Source of the DNA: Streptomyces sp. NBC_00094
GTDB lineage: Bacteria; Actinomycetota; Actinomycetes; Streptomycetales; Streptomycetaceae
Direction: 5' to 3'
Length of the DNA: 64,000 bases
Assembly (NCBI RefSeq): GCF_026343125.1
Contig: NZ_JAPEMB010000001.1
Span: 4,717,501 to 4,781,500, forward strand
The position numbers were made by a program, and so were the translations under genes. This document shows, piece by piece, positions 1-9,255 of this stretch. How positions within the stretch are numbered: the first letter of the stretch is position 1; every line of letters starts with the position of its first letter. The notes beneath the pieces were generated by a model. It did not search any database. It was not told the DNA's origin and worked only from the letters and a program-made list of their open reading frames with translations.

Positions 1-2241
1 CCGGGTCTGGAAGGGGGTGCGCCAGCTTCCGGTGCCGGGGTAGATGTACGAGGTGTTGTTGGGGCCGTAGGCGTAGAGGTCGGCGCGGCCGTCCATGGTG
101 GCGTCGCCGATGCCGACGATCTGGCTGTACTGGTTCCAGCCGCCGCCGACGCGGATGCGGCTGGCGAAGGTGCCGTTGCCGTTGCCGAGGTAGAGCCAGA
201 GGACGCCGGCCTTGTCGCGGGCGACGAAGTCTCCTGCGGCTGCTCCGGCGACGTTGCCGACGGCGCTGATCTGGTTGTAGATGTTCCAGCCGGCGCCGAC
301 CTTGGTGCGGTTGGCGAGGGGCGCGGTGGCGTTCCCTGTTCCCTTGTAGAGCCACATGACGCCGGCGGTGTCGGTGGCGAGGACGTCGGCGCGCCCGTCG
401 CCGGTGACGTCGCTGCCGGCGGCGAGCTGGGTGTAGATGTTCCAGCCGGCGCCGATCCGGACCCGGCTCGCGAGGAGCACCGACGACTCGCTGCCGGTGC
501 CCTGGTGGAGCCAGAGGACACCGGCGGCATCGCGTCCGACGACGTCGGGCGCGGTCGTCCCGGCGATGTCACCGACGGACTCGATCAGCTTGTAGCCGTT
601 CCAGCCCTCGCCGACCCACTGGGGGTCCTCCACCGGGACGACCTTGCCCTTCCAGGCGTCGTACATGGTGTCGATGCGCTTGAGGATCCCCCGGTGGTCG
701 CGGAAGAGCAGGTCCGGGGAGCCGTTGTTGTCGAAGTCGTGGATCTTGGGCTTGCGGGCGACCTTGAAGTCACCGGTGGCGTGCAGGTCCTCGCCGATGC
801 CGTTGTGCGGCTTGGCGGTCAGCTTCCAGGTGTAGTCGCCGTTGAACGCGGCCTTGCCCGGATCGGTCTCGCCCTGAGCGAAGTTGCCGCGCCAGAGGAA
901 CCTGAAGTTTCCGGCCCCCTGGTTCGACAGGGAGTGGACGTAGCGCCGCCTGCTCTCCTTGTGGATCAGCTCCACGGTGTACGAGAAGTTGTCGTGCGAC
1001 AGGTCCCAGCTCAGGTAGGCCCGGTTGTTCTGGAGGTCGAGGTCGACGACGGGACCGACGTTCGTCGAGTCGAGGGTCAGCGCGGTCGACTCGCCGGTGG
1101 TGGCGACGAGTTCGGCGGTCGGCTCGCCGTCTGCACCGAGTGCGATGCGGTAGACGCCCTCGCCCTTCTCGGCCGTTCCGCCGCGCACGAGGAGAGTGCC
1201 GTCGGGTGCGTGCACGAGGCTCGACGCGCGGTCGAGCAGCGTGACCGTCCGGCCGTCGGTGAGCGAACGGAGCGTGAGCGGCAGCAGCGGGTCGCCGGCC
1301 GTTCCCCCGCCGGTGTCGGTGGACCGGCTGTAGGCGACCCGGTCCCCGAGCAGACCCAGGACCTTGGAGACGGAGAATCCGACGGTGACCGGCGTGGTCG
1401 CGCCGGTGGCCCGGTCGGTCACGAAGAGCTTGTCGCCCACCCACCGGACGACCTCGGTGGGGGAGACGTCGGCGGGCCGGGACTCCGGCCCGCTCTCGGC
1501 CGGGGGTGCGTACGTCTCGGTCACCGCGGCCGAGGCCAGGTCGATCACGGCCAGGCCGGCCCTGGATGCGTCGACGCCCTTCGTCTTGTACGAGATGAAG
1601 GCCGTGCCGGGCGTTCCCTTCGCCCAGGCCACCGATTCGATGTCGGCCGGGAGACCGGTGATCTTGCGGTCGGAGAGGCCGGTGCCGCTCTTCGAGACGA
1701 GGTGGAGCTCCATGGGGCCGCTCGCGGGCGTCACCACCGCGAGGACGGTGGAGCCGTACAAGGCCCGGGCGTAGTGCGTGGAGCCCAGCGTGCGGAGGTC
1801 GATGACGACCGGGTCCGCACCGGCGGACGCGGGCGTGGACATGTCGCGGAGCCGGACCACCCGGCTGCCCGTGTCGGCCGTCGCCACGATGTCGGAGACG
1901 AGGGCGTTGGGCAGCGTGGAGGAACCGTAGGAGAAGGCCTCGGTGATCAGGGCCGAGGTGCCGTCCGGCCGGAACCAGCGGTACTCGAAGCCCGAGTTGT
2001 TCTCCGAGTCGACGTGCTCGATGGAGCCGAGGAACCCGTTCGGGCCCGAGCTGACGACCTCGGTCTTCGCCGGCAGCTTGGGCACGGGCAGGGGGGCTGC
2101 GGCCGGGGTGGCGGGGACGGCGCCGGTCGCGGCCGGAGCGGCGGTGGCGGGGACGGCGGTACCGGCGGTGCTCGCGGTGACGGCGAGGGCGGTGATGACG
2201 GCGGCGGCGAGCCGACGTCGTGCGGTGGGGGAGGGAGACAA
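1..2241 (-). CDS. Secreted FG-GAP/VCBS repeat protein A (3' end outside window)
   Basis: Open frame of 747 codons that runs off the left edge; the last residues seen align to the paralogue next door about 24 residues before its end, so the C-terminus is barely cut. It starts with an Arg-rich n-region and Ala-rich hydrophobic signal peptide, followed by a beta-rich N-terminal region with no named domain (begins near VVSSGPNGFLGS), an Ig-like stretch ending in FKVARKPKIHDF, then about five FG-GAP-like units with D-x-N-G-x-x-D loops and the recurring GAGWNIY and AGVLWLY motifs. Start is TTG, chosen because GAGAGGAAACG lies just upstream and it fits the paralogues. FG-GAP units usually form a beta-propeller on extracellular proteins; the ligand is unknown. 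First of four tandem paralogues. Confidence 0.82.
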   Translation of the reverse strand, partial: MSPSPTARRRLAAAVITALAVTASTAGTAVPATAAPAATGAVPATPAAAPLPVPKLPAKTEVVSSGPNGFLGSIEHVDSENNSGFEYRWFRPDGTSALITEAFSYGSSTLPNALVSDIVATADTGSRVVRLRDMSTPASAGADPVVIDLRTLGSTHYARALYGSTVLAVVTPASGPMELHLVSKSGTGLSDRKITGLPADIESVAWAKGTPGTAFISYKTKGVDASRAGLAVIDLASAAVTETYAPPAESGPESRPADVSPTEVVRWVGDKLFVTDRATGATTPVTVGFSVSKVLGLLGDRVAYSRSTDTGGGTAGDPLLPLTLRSLTDGRTVTLLDRASSLVHAPDGTLLVRGGTAEKGEGVYRIALGADGEPTAELVATTGESTALTLDSTNVGPVVDLDLQNNRAYLSWDLSHDNFSYTVELIHKESRRRYVHSLSNQGAGNFRFLWRGNFAQGETDPGKAAFNGDYTWKLTAKPHNGIGEDLHATGDFKVARKPKIHDFDNNGSPDLLFRDHRGILKRIDTMYDAWKGKVVPVEDPQWVGEGWNGYKLIESVGDIAGTTAPDVVGRDAAGVLWLHQGTGSESSVLLASRVRIGAGWNIYTQLAAGSDVTGDGRADVLATDTAGVMWLYKGTGNATAPLANRTKVGAGWNIYNQISAVGNVAGAAAGDFVARDKAGVLWLYLGNGNGTFASRIRVGGGWNQYSQIVGIGDATMDGRADLYAYGPNNTSYIYPGTGSWRTPFQTR

Positions 2242-2935
2242 GGGATCGTTTCCTCTCGGATCGGAGTCGTCAGGAGCAGTCAGGGGCGGTCAGGAGCCGT
2301 CACGTGACGTGGTTGACGAGGAGCTCGTAGCCGTCGGCGTTGTCGATGAGGAGATCGGTGGGCACCCGTCCCTGCAAGGGCCTGCGCCAGTCGCCGGTGC
2401 CGGAGTAGATGTACGAGGTGTTGTTGGGGCCGTAGGCGTAGAGGTCGGCGCGGCCGTCCTTGGTGGCGTCGCCGATGCCGACGAGCTGGGTGTACTCGTT
2501 CCAGCCGGCGCCGATCCTGACGCGGGTGGCGAAGGTGCCGTTGCCCTTGCTGAGGTAGAGCCAGAGGACGCCGGCCTTGTCGCGGGCGACGAGGTCTCCG
2601 GCGGTTGCTCCGGCGAGGTCTCCGACGGCGCTGATCTGGTTGTAGATGTTCCAGCCGGCGCCGACCTTGGTGCGGTTGGCGAGGGGTGCGGTGGCTTTGC
2701 CGGTTCCCTTGTAGAGCCACATGACGCCGGCGGTGTCGGTGGCGAGGATGTCGGCGCGGCCGTCGCCGGTGACGTCGCTGCCGGCGGCGAGCTGGGTGTA
2801 GATGTTCCAGCCGGCGCCGATGCGGACCCGGTCGGCGGGGAACTCGTTCTCGCTGCCGGTGCCCTGGTGGAGCCAGAGGACGCCGGCGGTGTCGCGTCCG
2901 ACGACGTCGGGCGCGGTCGTCCCGGCCACGTCACC
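31..2935. repeat. Long direct repeat shared by FG-GAP genes A and B
   Basis: Bases about 31-570 and about 2396-2935 are near-identical at a constant offset of 2365 bp, with only scattered mismatches; further out the copies drift and a 3-bp shift appears. They cover the C-terminal FG-GAP units of two adjacent genes in the same orientation. Such a repeat could allow recombination that deletes or fuses the genes, or gene conversion. Confidence 0.8.
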
Positions 2936-4609
2936 GACGGACTCGATGAGCTTGTAGCCGTTCCAGCCCTTGCCGAAGGGCGAGTACTGCCCCGCCGGCA
3001 CGACCCTCCGGGTCTCGGCGTCGTACGTGGTGTCGAAGGAGCGGAGGTTCCCCTCGATGTCGCGGGCGAGCACGTCCGGGGAGCCGTTGTCGTTGAAGTC
3101 GTGGATCTTCGGCTTGCGCACGACCTTGAACTCGCCGGTCGCGTGCACGTCCGGCCCGGTGCCGTTGTCCGGCGTGGCGGTCAGGTCCCACGTGTAGTCG
3201 CCGTTGAACGGGTCCTGGCCCAGCGTGCTCCCGGTGGGAGCGGAGGCGGCGTCCCAGGAGAAGGGGATCTTGCCGTCGTACCTGCCCCTACCGGAGTGGA
3301 CGAACGGCCGGCCGCTCTGCTTGTGGACCAGCCTCAGCGTGTACGAGAAGCGGCGGTGCGACAGCGTCCAGTTCAGCTGGAGCGGCTTGCCCGGGTCGAG
3401 GTCGTTGACGGGGGCGATGTCCGTCGAGAGGAGCGACAGCGGAGTCGACTTGCCGGTGGAGGCGACGAGTTCGGTGGTCGGGGTGCCGTCCGCCCCGAGC
3501 GCGATCCGGAAGATGCCCTCGCCCTTCGTGGCCGACACGCCCTGGACGAGGAGGGTGCCGTCCGGACCGGACAGGCTCCGCGACGCGTGGTCGAGAAGCG
3601 TGACCGTCCGGCCGTCGGCGAGAGAGCGGGCCGTGAACGGCACCAGCGGGTCGCCGGGCGTTCCTCCGTCAGGTTTGGTCGCCTTGCCGTAGGCGACCCA
3701 GTCCCCGAGCAGATCGAGTATCGCGGAGCCTTCGTCCCGGCCGACGGTGATCGACGTGTCCGTGCCGGTGGCCCGGTCGGTCACGAGGAGGTTCTCGCCC
3801 TGCCACACCGCGAGCTTCGTCGGGGAAACGGCCATGCGCCGGTATCCGTCCTGGCCGTAGGGCAGGGTCGGGTACGCATGGGTCACCGCGCCCGCGGCCA
3901 GGTCGATCGCGAGCATGCCGGTCTCGACGCCGTCCGCCGACTCGTACCTGACGATGATCGTCCCGGGTATGCCCGTCACCGCGAACGGACGCCCGAACGT
4001 GGCCGGGAGGCCGGTGATCTCACGGTCGACGACGGTGTCTCCGCTCTTGGAGAGGAGGTGGAGTTTCCTGGGGCCGCCATAGGGCCCCACATCGGCGAGC
4101 ACGGTGGAGCCGACCATGGCCATGTAGCGGTAGTCGGAGCCCAGCCGGTCGAGGTCGATGACGACCGGGGCCGTGCCGGCGGGCGCGGACATGTCGTGGA
4201 GCGTGAGCTTCCGACCGTACCTGTCGAGCATCGGCATGATGTCGGAGAAGAGGGCGTTGGGCACCGTGTAGTCGCTCCTGTCGACCCTGCTCAAAAAGGT
4301 CGCGGTGCCGTCCGGTCGGTACCAGCGGGTTTCGACCATGGGCCACTCGTCGTAGTCGTTGATGTAGCGGCTGACGATGCCCGCGAATCCGCTCGGACCC
4401 GAGCTGACGATGCTGACGTCCTCCGGGACCTTGTACCCCGCCGGGGTGTCCTCGGCCGAGGCCGCGGAGGCCGCGGCGGCCGTGCCGGCCGTGCCTGCCG
4501 TGGTCGCGGTGGCCGTCGGGGCGGCGGTGACGGCGGTGCCCGCGGTGATCGCGAGGACGGCCGTGACGGCGGCGGCGAGTCGGCGCCGGGGAGCGCGGGA
4601 GGGAGTCAA
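2300..4609 (-). CDS. Secreted FG-GAP/VCBS repeat protein B
   Basis: 769 residues from a TTG start preceded by GGAGG at about 10 nt. An open frame extends upstream but lacks a ribosome site and would bury the signal peptide (Arg-rich n-region, Ala/Val/Thr-rich core, ending near AAPTATA). Architecture matches protein A: N-terminal beta-rich region, Ig-like region with GDYTWDLTA, then FG-GAP units from about residue 530 to the end with Ca-loop-like DFNDNGSPD, DVTGDGRAD and DATKDGRAD. Its repeat region is nearly identical at DNA level to that of gene A, pointing to recent duplication or gene conversion. Predicted secreted, non-enzymatic binding or adhesion role; the function is inferred only from fold. 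Confidence 0.85.
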   Translation of the reverse strand: MTPSRAPRRRLAAAVTAVLAITAGTAVTAAPTATATTAGTAGTAAAASAASAEDTPAGYKVPEDVSIVSSGPSGFAGIVSRYINDYDEWPMVETRWYRPDGTATFLSRVDRSDYTVPNALFSDIMPMLDRYGRKLTLHDMSAPAGTAPVVIDLDRLGSDYRYMAMVGSTVLADVGPYGGPRKLHLLSKSGDTVVDREITGLPATFGRPFAVTGIPGTIIVRYESADGVETGMLAIDLAAGAVTHAYPTLPYGQDGYRRMAVSPTKLAVWQGENLLVTDRATGTDTSITVGRDEGSAILDLLGDWVAYGKATKPDGGTPGDPLVPFTARSLADGRTVTLLDHASRSLSGPDGTLLVQGVSATKGEGIFRIALGADGTPTTELVASTGKSTPLSLLSTDIAPVNDLDPGKPLQLNWTLSHRRFSYTLRLVHKQSGRPFVHSGRGRYDGKIPFSWDAASAPTGSTLGQDPFNGDYTWDLTATPDNGTGPDVHATGEFKVVRKPKIHDFNDNGSPDVLARDIEGNLRSFDTTYDAETRRVVPAGQYSPFGKGWNGYKLIESVGDVAGTTAPDVVGRDTAGVLWLHQGTGSENEFPADRVRIGAGWNIYTQLAAGSDVTGDGRADILATDTAGVMWLYKGTGKATAPLANRTKVGAGWNIYNQISAVGDLAGATAGDLVARDKAGVLWLYLSKGNGTFATRVRIGAGWNEYTQLVGIGDATKDGRADLYAYGPNNTSYIYSGTGDWRRPLQGRVPTDLLIDNADGYELLVNHVT

Positions 4610-4628
4610 GGGAACGTTTCCTCCGAGA

Positions 4629-4666
4629 GATCTGGCGGTACGCACATGTGTACGTACCGCCAGATC
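4629..4666 (-). terminator. Hairpin terminator after FG-GAP gene C
   Basis: Perfect 14-bp inverted repeat (4629-4642 and 4653-4666) with a 10-nt loop, starting about 11 nt beyond the stop of gene C and ahead of the gene B ribosome site. No U-tract, as is common in actinomycetes. Confidence 0.7.
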
Positions 4667-4676
4667 AGACACTTCA

Positions 4677-6932
4677 TCAGGAGAAAAGGTTGTACGCCTT
4701 GGTCGAGTCGAGCGACGTGATCTCGGGACCGTAGAACGGCGCGGACGCGACGCCCGTGCCGCGGTAGTGGTAGACGTGCTTGTTGACCGCGCTGCGCGTG
4801 AGCAGGTCGGGCGTGCCGTCACGGTCGGCGTCGCCGGCGCCGACGATGTCGGACAGGGCGTTCCAGCCGCCGCCGATCTTCGTCCGGGTGCCGAAGCTGC
4901 CGCGCCCGTCGCCCTGGTACAGCCACAGCACGCCGGCCTTGTCGCGGGCGACGAGGTCGCCGGGCGCCGTGCCGGCGATGTTCCCGGTGACGGTGATCTG
5001 GTTGTAGATGGCCCAGCCGGCGCCGACCTTCTGGCGGGTGGCGTAGGGCGCGGAAACGGAACCCGTGCCCTTGTAGAGGTACATGACGCCCGCCTTGTCG
5101 GTGGCGACGAGGTCGGCCCGGCCGTCGCCGGTCAGGTCGCTGCCGCCCGCGAGCTGGTCGTAGACCTGCCAGCCGCCGCCGATCCGCGTACGGCCCGTGA
5201 AGCTGCCGCGCCCGTCGCCCTGGTACAGCCACAGCACGCCGGCCGCGTCGCGGGCGACGAGGTCGCCGACCGTGGAACCGGCGATGTTCCCGGTGGCCTC
5301 GATCCGGTTGTAGATCCCCCAGCCCGCGCCGATCCGCGTCTGCTGCGAACTGATCTGCTTCGTGTACGGGTTGTCGAAGGTGCTGTCCCGCCACAGCACG
5401 CCGCTCGTGTCCCGGGACAGCAGGTCCGGGGACCCGTTGTCGTCGAAGTCGTGCGGATGCGCCTTGCGGGTGACGGTGAACGTGCCCTTGGCCGTCACCG
5501 GCGCGCCGATGCCGCTGAGCGGCTTGGCGGTGACCTCCCAGGTGTACTCGCCGTTGTACGCGCTCAGGTCCGGGCCCGTGCCGTTCCCGCTGCTGAGGTC
5601 GCCCTTCCACCCGAACCAGGCGACACCGTTCGTGGCCTGGATCTGCGACATCGAGATGCTCTTGCCGGTCCGGACGTGCCGGAGGGTCGCCTTGAAGTCC
5701 ACGTTCCAGCGGTTCAGGTACCACCGGAAGTCGACGTTGCCGCGGTACCGGTCCAGGTCGGCGGTGACGGGCACGCCGGCGGGCTTCACGAACGCGAGCC
5801 CGGTGGTCTGCCCGGCGGTGGCGACGAACTCGGCGGCGGGCTTGGCGTCCTGGCCGAGGGCGATCCGGTAGAGGCCCTCGCCGTCCGCGATCCGGCCGCC
5901 GCGCACCAGCTGGCCGCCGTCGGCCGTGGCGACGGCCGAGGTGATGTGGTCGAGCAGCGGGAACTTTTCGGTGCTCGTGAGGCTGTGAGCGGTCAGCGCG
6001 TGCAGCGGCGAGGGCTCGACGGAGTCGAGGCCGCCGCGCTGCGAGGAGGTCAGCCAGTCGCCGACGAGACCGAGCTCGACGGCGCCGACCATCCAGGTCT
6101 CACCGAGAGGAACGAGGGTGTCCGCCGCGTTCGCGTCGCCGCCCCGGGTGCGGACGACGGCCCGCGCCGTGTGGGTGGCCGTGTCGTACTCGACCCAGGC
6201 GATCCGGGTCGCGGAGACGGCGACGTCACCGTACTCGGCGGCCTTGGGCGTCTCGTACGTCTCCGTCACCGAGGCCGTGGCCAGGTCGAGCAGCGCCCGG
6301 TGCCGCGCACCCGCGCTCGTGGTGTAGGTGACCAGGGCGTGCTCGGCGGTGCCGGGGCGCACGCTGATCGCCTTCGCGCCGGCGGGCAGGCCGGTGACGG
6401 TGGCGGGGCCCGCGTCCTTGCGGTGCCGGACCAGCGCGACGCCGTTGTCGGTCGTCACGGTGCTGAAGACCGCCGTGCCCGCGACCCCGCCGAAGGCGAT
6501 GGTGGCGCCGCCGACGCCCCCGGGGCCGTCGATGGTCCCCAGCGTGATGCCGAGGACCGTGGCACCGGTCTTCATGTCGCGGAGCGTGGCCTTGTCGGCC
6601 TCGACGGAGACCACCAGGTCGCCGTCGAGGGCGCCCGTCGTGGGGACGCGCCCCGGCAGGGCGGTCGGCGCGCTGCCGTCGTACGGCGTCCAGCGGTACT
6701 CGGGGATGGCCTTGTCGTAGCTGAGGAAGCCGGTCGTACCGGACGCGATGATCGTGGCGGCGCCCGGGTAGGCGACGACGTCCGCGGTCTGCGCGGTCTG
6801 CGCGGTCACGCCGGCCGGGAGCGGCGCGGCCGAGGCCGCGGGAACGGCGAGCGCGCCCGCGCCGAGCGTCACGGCGAGGACGGTGGCGACGGATGCGCTG
6901 AGACGCCGCCGGGTGGAGCGTACGGAAGTCAA
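4677..6932 (-). CDS. Secreted FG-GAP/VCBS repeat protein C
   Basis: 751 residues. TTG start chosen by the upstream GGAGAGA and by position relative to the signal peptide (TRRRLSASVATVLAV, Ala-rich to about residue 35). N-terminal region begins near IIASGTTGFLSY; a middle region with GEYTWEVTAKP resembles the Ig-like part of proteins A and B; the C-terminal half has repeated DGxGSFxxRTxIGxGW and DLVARDxAGVLWLYQ units and ends DSTKAYNLFS. Clearly diverged from A and B, so this is an older duplicate. A strong hairpin follows its stop, so it is probably transcribed separately from gene B. Function not known. Confidence 0.85.
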   Translation of the reverse strand: MTSVRSTRRRLSASVATVLAVTLGAGALAVPAASAAPLPAGVTAQTAQTADVVAYPGAATIIASGTTGFLSYDKAIPEYRWTPYDGSAPTALPGRVPTTGALDGDLVVSVEADKATLRDMKTGATVLGITLGTIDGPGGVGGATIAFGGVAGTAVFSTVTTDNGVALVRHRKDAGPATVTGLPAGAKAISVRPGTAEHALVTYTTSAGARHRALLDLATASVTETYETPKAAEYGDVAVSATRIAWVEYDTATHTARAVVRTRGGDANAADTLVPLGETWMVGAVELGLVGDWLTSSQRGGLDSVEPSPLHALTAHSLTSTEKFPLLDHITSAVATADGGQLVRGGRIADGEGLYRIALGQDAKPAAEFVATAGQTTGLAFVKPAGVPVTADLDRYRGNVDFRWYLNRWNVDFKATLRHVRTGKSISMSQIQATNGVAWFGWKGDLSSGNGTGPDLSAYNGEYTWEVTAKPLSGIGAPVTAKGTFTVTRKAHPHDFDDNGSPDLLSRDTSGVLWRDSTFDNPYTKQISSQQTRIGAGWGIYNRIEATGNIAGSTVGDLVARDAAGVLWLYQGDGRGSFTGRTRIGGGWQVYDQLAGGSDLTGDGRADLVATDKAGVMYLYKGTGSVSAPYATRQKVGAGWAIYNQITVTGNIAGTAPGDLVARDKAGVLWLYQGDGRGSFGTRTKIGGGWNALSDIVGAGDADRDGTPDLLTRSAVNKHVYHYRGTGVASAPFYGPEITSLDSTKAYNLFS

Positions 6933-6987
6933 GGAAGTCTCTCCAGGGATACGGGTGTTCGGCCTCGCGGCCGGAAAGGGGTGCCGG

Positions 6988-7027
6988 CGTCTCACCGGGC
7001 ACGGCGGGTGCCGTGCCCGGTGAGACG
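6988..7027 (-). terminator. Hairpin terminator after FG-GAP gene D
   Basis: Perfect 18-bp inverted repeat (6988-7005 and 7010-7027) with a 4-nt loop, 7 nt beyond the stop of gene D and upstream of gene C. Very stable and GC-rich. Confidence 0.85.
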
Positions 7028-7034
7028 TGCCTGA

Positions 7035-9134
7035 TCAGGACCAGTGGTTGTACGTGACGCCCTCGGAGCGGTACCCGGTGGCCACGCGGCCCTTGAACGG
7101 GGCCTTCCAGCCGCCCGTACCGGAGTACAGGTACACCTTGTCGCCGACCGGGCTGTAGGCGACCAGGTCGTTGCGGCCGTCGCGGTCGGTGTCGCCCACG
7201 CCGACGAGCTGGGTGTACTCGTTCCAGCCGGCGCCGACCCGGATGCGCGGCGCGAACGTGCCGTCGCCCTTGCCGAGGTGGAGCCAGAGGACGCCGGCCT
7301 TGTCACGGGCGACGAGGTCACCGGCGGCCGCTCCGGCGACGTTGCCGACGGCCGCGATCTCGTTGTAGACGCCCCAGCCGGTCCCGGCGCTCTTGCGCAC
7401 GGCGGCGAAGGGGGCGGTGTCCTTGCCGGTGCCCTGGTGGACCCAGAGGACACCGGTCTTGTTGACGCCGAGGAGGTCGGGCCGGCCGTCGCCGGTGACG
7501 TCGCTGCCGCCCGCGAGGAGGTTGTAGGTGTTCCAGCCCGTACCGACCCGGACGCGGTTCGCGAGCAGGCCGTTGCCCACGCCCTTGTGCAGCCACAGGA
7601 CGCCGGTCCTGTCACGGCCGACGACGTCGCCGACGGCGGAGCCGCCGAGGTTGCCGGTGGCCTCGATCCGGTCGTACACACCCCAGCCGGTGCCGACCTT
7701 CAGGGGGGAGCCGAGGCCCTGGCGGGTCCACAGGGTGCCGCTGCCGTCACGGGCGAGGAGGTCGGCGGAGCCGTTGTCGTCGAAGTCGTGCGGCTTCGTC
7801 TTCCGGGTGATCTTGAAGGTGCCGGTCTTCTCCAGGACGGGGCCTGCCCCCTCCTGGACGTGGACCGTCCAGGTGTAGTCGCCGTTGGGCAGCCCGTCCC
7901 GGCTCGGATCCTGCAGATCGATCACGGCCGGCATGACACCGCTCCACCCGACGAACACGATTCTCGACGCGCCGGTCTTCACGTGCCGCACCTCGACCCA
8001 GCCGTTGACCTCCGCGCTGAACGTCCACGAGATCTTGTACGGGCCGGGGCGGTCCAGGTCGGCCACGGCCGGCACGGTGTGCGCGAGTAGTTGGACCGGC
8101 GGGATCGGTGCCAGGGGCGCCACGAGGGTGGAGGCCGGAACCCCGTCGGCGCCGAGCGCGATCCGGTACAGGCCCTCGCCGGCCTTGCCGTTGCCCAGCA
8201 TGAGCTGGGAGCCGTTCGGGTCGTTGGCGATCGAGGAGATGGAGTCCCAGAAGGCGACGGTGCGGTCGTCGGTCAGGTTGTGGGCGATCATGCGGCCGTG
8301 TCCGAGCGACGAGTACGTCACCCAGTCACCCATCAGGCCGACGTGGCTCGGCGAACCGGTCGTGTTGGCCGCGATGCGCCTCTGGGCGCCGGTGGCGCGC
8401 GTGGTGACGACCACGTCGCCGCCCTCGGACCAGACGACGACCTTCTCCGAGACGGCGACGTTGCCCGTGGTGGACTGCGGGACCTCGTAGGTCTCGACGA
8501 CGCCGCCGGCCTCCAGGTCGACGAGACCCCGGTACCGCTTCTCCGTGCCGTCCGTCGTCGCGGAGTAGGTGACCACACCGTACGAGGCGTTGCCCGCCTG
8601 GACGGTGATGTCCGAGGCGTCCGCGGGCACGCCCTTCACCACGCGGGTGGTCGTGGTGGTGCCGGCCTTGGTGTGGATCAGAAAGGTGTTGTTCACGTTG
8701 ACCGTGAAGATCGCGGTGCCGGCGGCGCCCACGAACGCGCGGATGGGCCCCGCGATCTGGCTGTTGACACTGAGCACCGTGGCACCGGTGGCCATGTTGA
8801 CGAGACTGGACTCGAAGGCGTCGACCGCCTCCATGAGGTCCGGCGCGCCGGTGGCCTGCCAGTCGTGGCCGACGCCGCGCTCTGCCGTGACGCCGTCGTA
8901 CCCGGTCCAGGTGCCGTTGCTGGCCAGGAAGCCCGTCGTCCCCGCGAGGACGACCTCGGCGTCCCTCGGGAACGTCGGAGTCGCGGCCGCCACCTGAGCC
9001 CCCTCAGCCGCCGACACCCCGCCGGCCGGGGCCGCGAACGCGGGGGCGTTCAGGGCGCCGGCGCCGAGGGTGACGGCGAGGGCGACGGTGACGGCCGTGG
9101 TGATCCGGCGACGGGATACGGCGGTGTCGATCAA
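7035..9134 (-). CDS. Secreted FG-GAP/VCBS repeat protein D
   Basis: 699 residues, the shortest of the four paralogues and first in transcription order. TTG start with GGGGGAGG upstream. Signal peptide of about 35 residues (VSRRRITTAVTVALAVTLGAG, then APAFAAPAG). N-terminal beta-rich region starts near VVLAGTTGFLAS; an Ig-like region with GDYTWTVHV is followed by HDFDDNGSADLLARD and about four further FG-GAP units, several with GTGWGVY or GAGWNEY. Ends with a YLYSGTGGW unit like A and B. The gene is followed by an 18-bp perfect hairpin. Likely exported extracellular binding protein; no catalytic motif seen. Confidence 0.85.
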   Translation of the reverse strand: MIDTAVSRRRITTAVTVALAVTLGAGALNAPAFAAPAGGVSAAEGAQVAAATPTFPRDAEVVLAGTTGFLASNGTWTGYDGVTAERGVGHDWQATGAPDLMEAVDAFESSLVNMATGATVLSVNSQIAGPIRAFVGAAGTAIFTVNVNNTFLIHTKAGTTTTTRVVKGVPADASDITVQAGNASYGVVTYSATTDGTEKRYRGLVDLEAGGVVETYEVPQSTTGNVAVSEKVVVWSEGGDVVVTTRATGAQRRIAANTTGSPSHVGLMGDWVTYSSLGHGRMIAHNLTDDRTVAFWDSISSIANDPNGSQLMLGNGKAGEGLYRIALGADGVPASTLVAPLAPIPPVQLLAHTVPAVADLDRPGPYKISWTFSAEVNGWVEVRHVKTGASRIVFVGWSGVMPAVIDLQDPSRDGLPNGDYTWTVHVQEGAGPVLEKTGTFKITRKTKPHDFDDNGSADLLARDGSGTLWTRQGLGSPLKVGTGWGVYDRIEATGNLGGSAVGDVVGRDRTGVLWLHKGVGNGLLANRVRVGTGWNTYNLLAGGSDVTGDGRPDLLGVNKTGVLWVHQGTGKDTAPFAAVRKSAGTGWGVYNEIAAVGNVAGAAAGDLVARDKAGVLWLHLGKGDGTFAPRIRVGAGWNEYTQLVGVGDTDRDGRNDLVAYSPVGDKVYLYSGTGGWKAPFKGRVATGYRSEGVTYNHWS

Positions 9135-9188
9135 GGTGAAACGTTCCTCCCCCGAGGAGGACGCGCGTGTCGTCAGCGGCGTCCTCTA

Positions 9189-9226
9189 ACTGGTCGGCGG
9201 ACGGAGACCACCGCACGCCGACCAGT
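9189..9226 (-). terminator. Inverted repeat between DinB-like gene and FG-GAP gene D
   Basis: Perfect 11-bp arms (9189-9199 and 9216-9226) with a 16-nt spacer, 30 nt past the DinB-like stop and about 55 nt before the start of gene D. It could terminate the upstream pair or be an operator for gene D; position cannot separate these. Confidence 0.5.
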
Positions 9227-9255
9227 CAGACACACGAGGACGTCGAATGGTTGCA

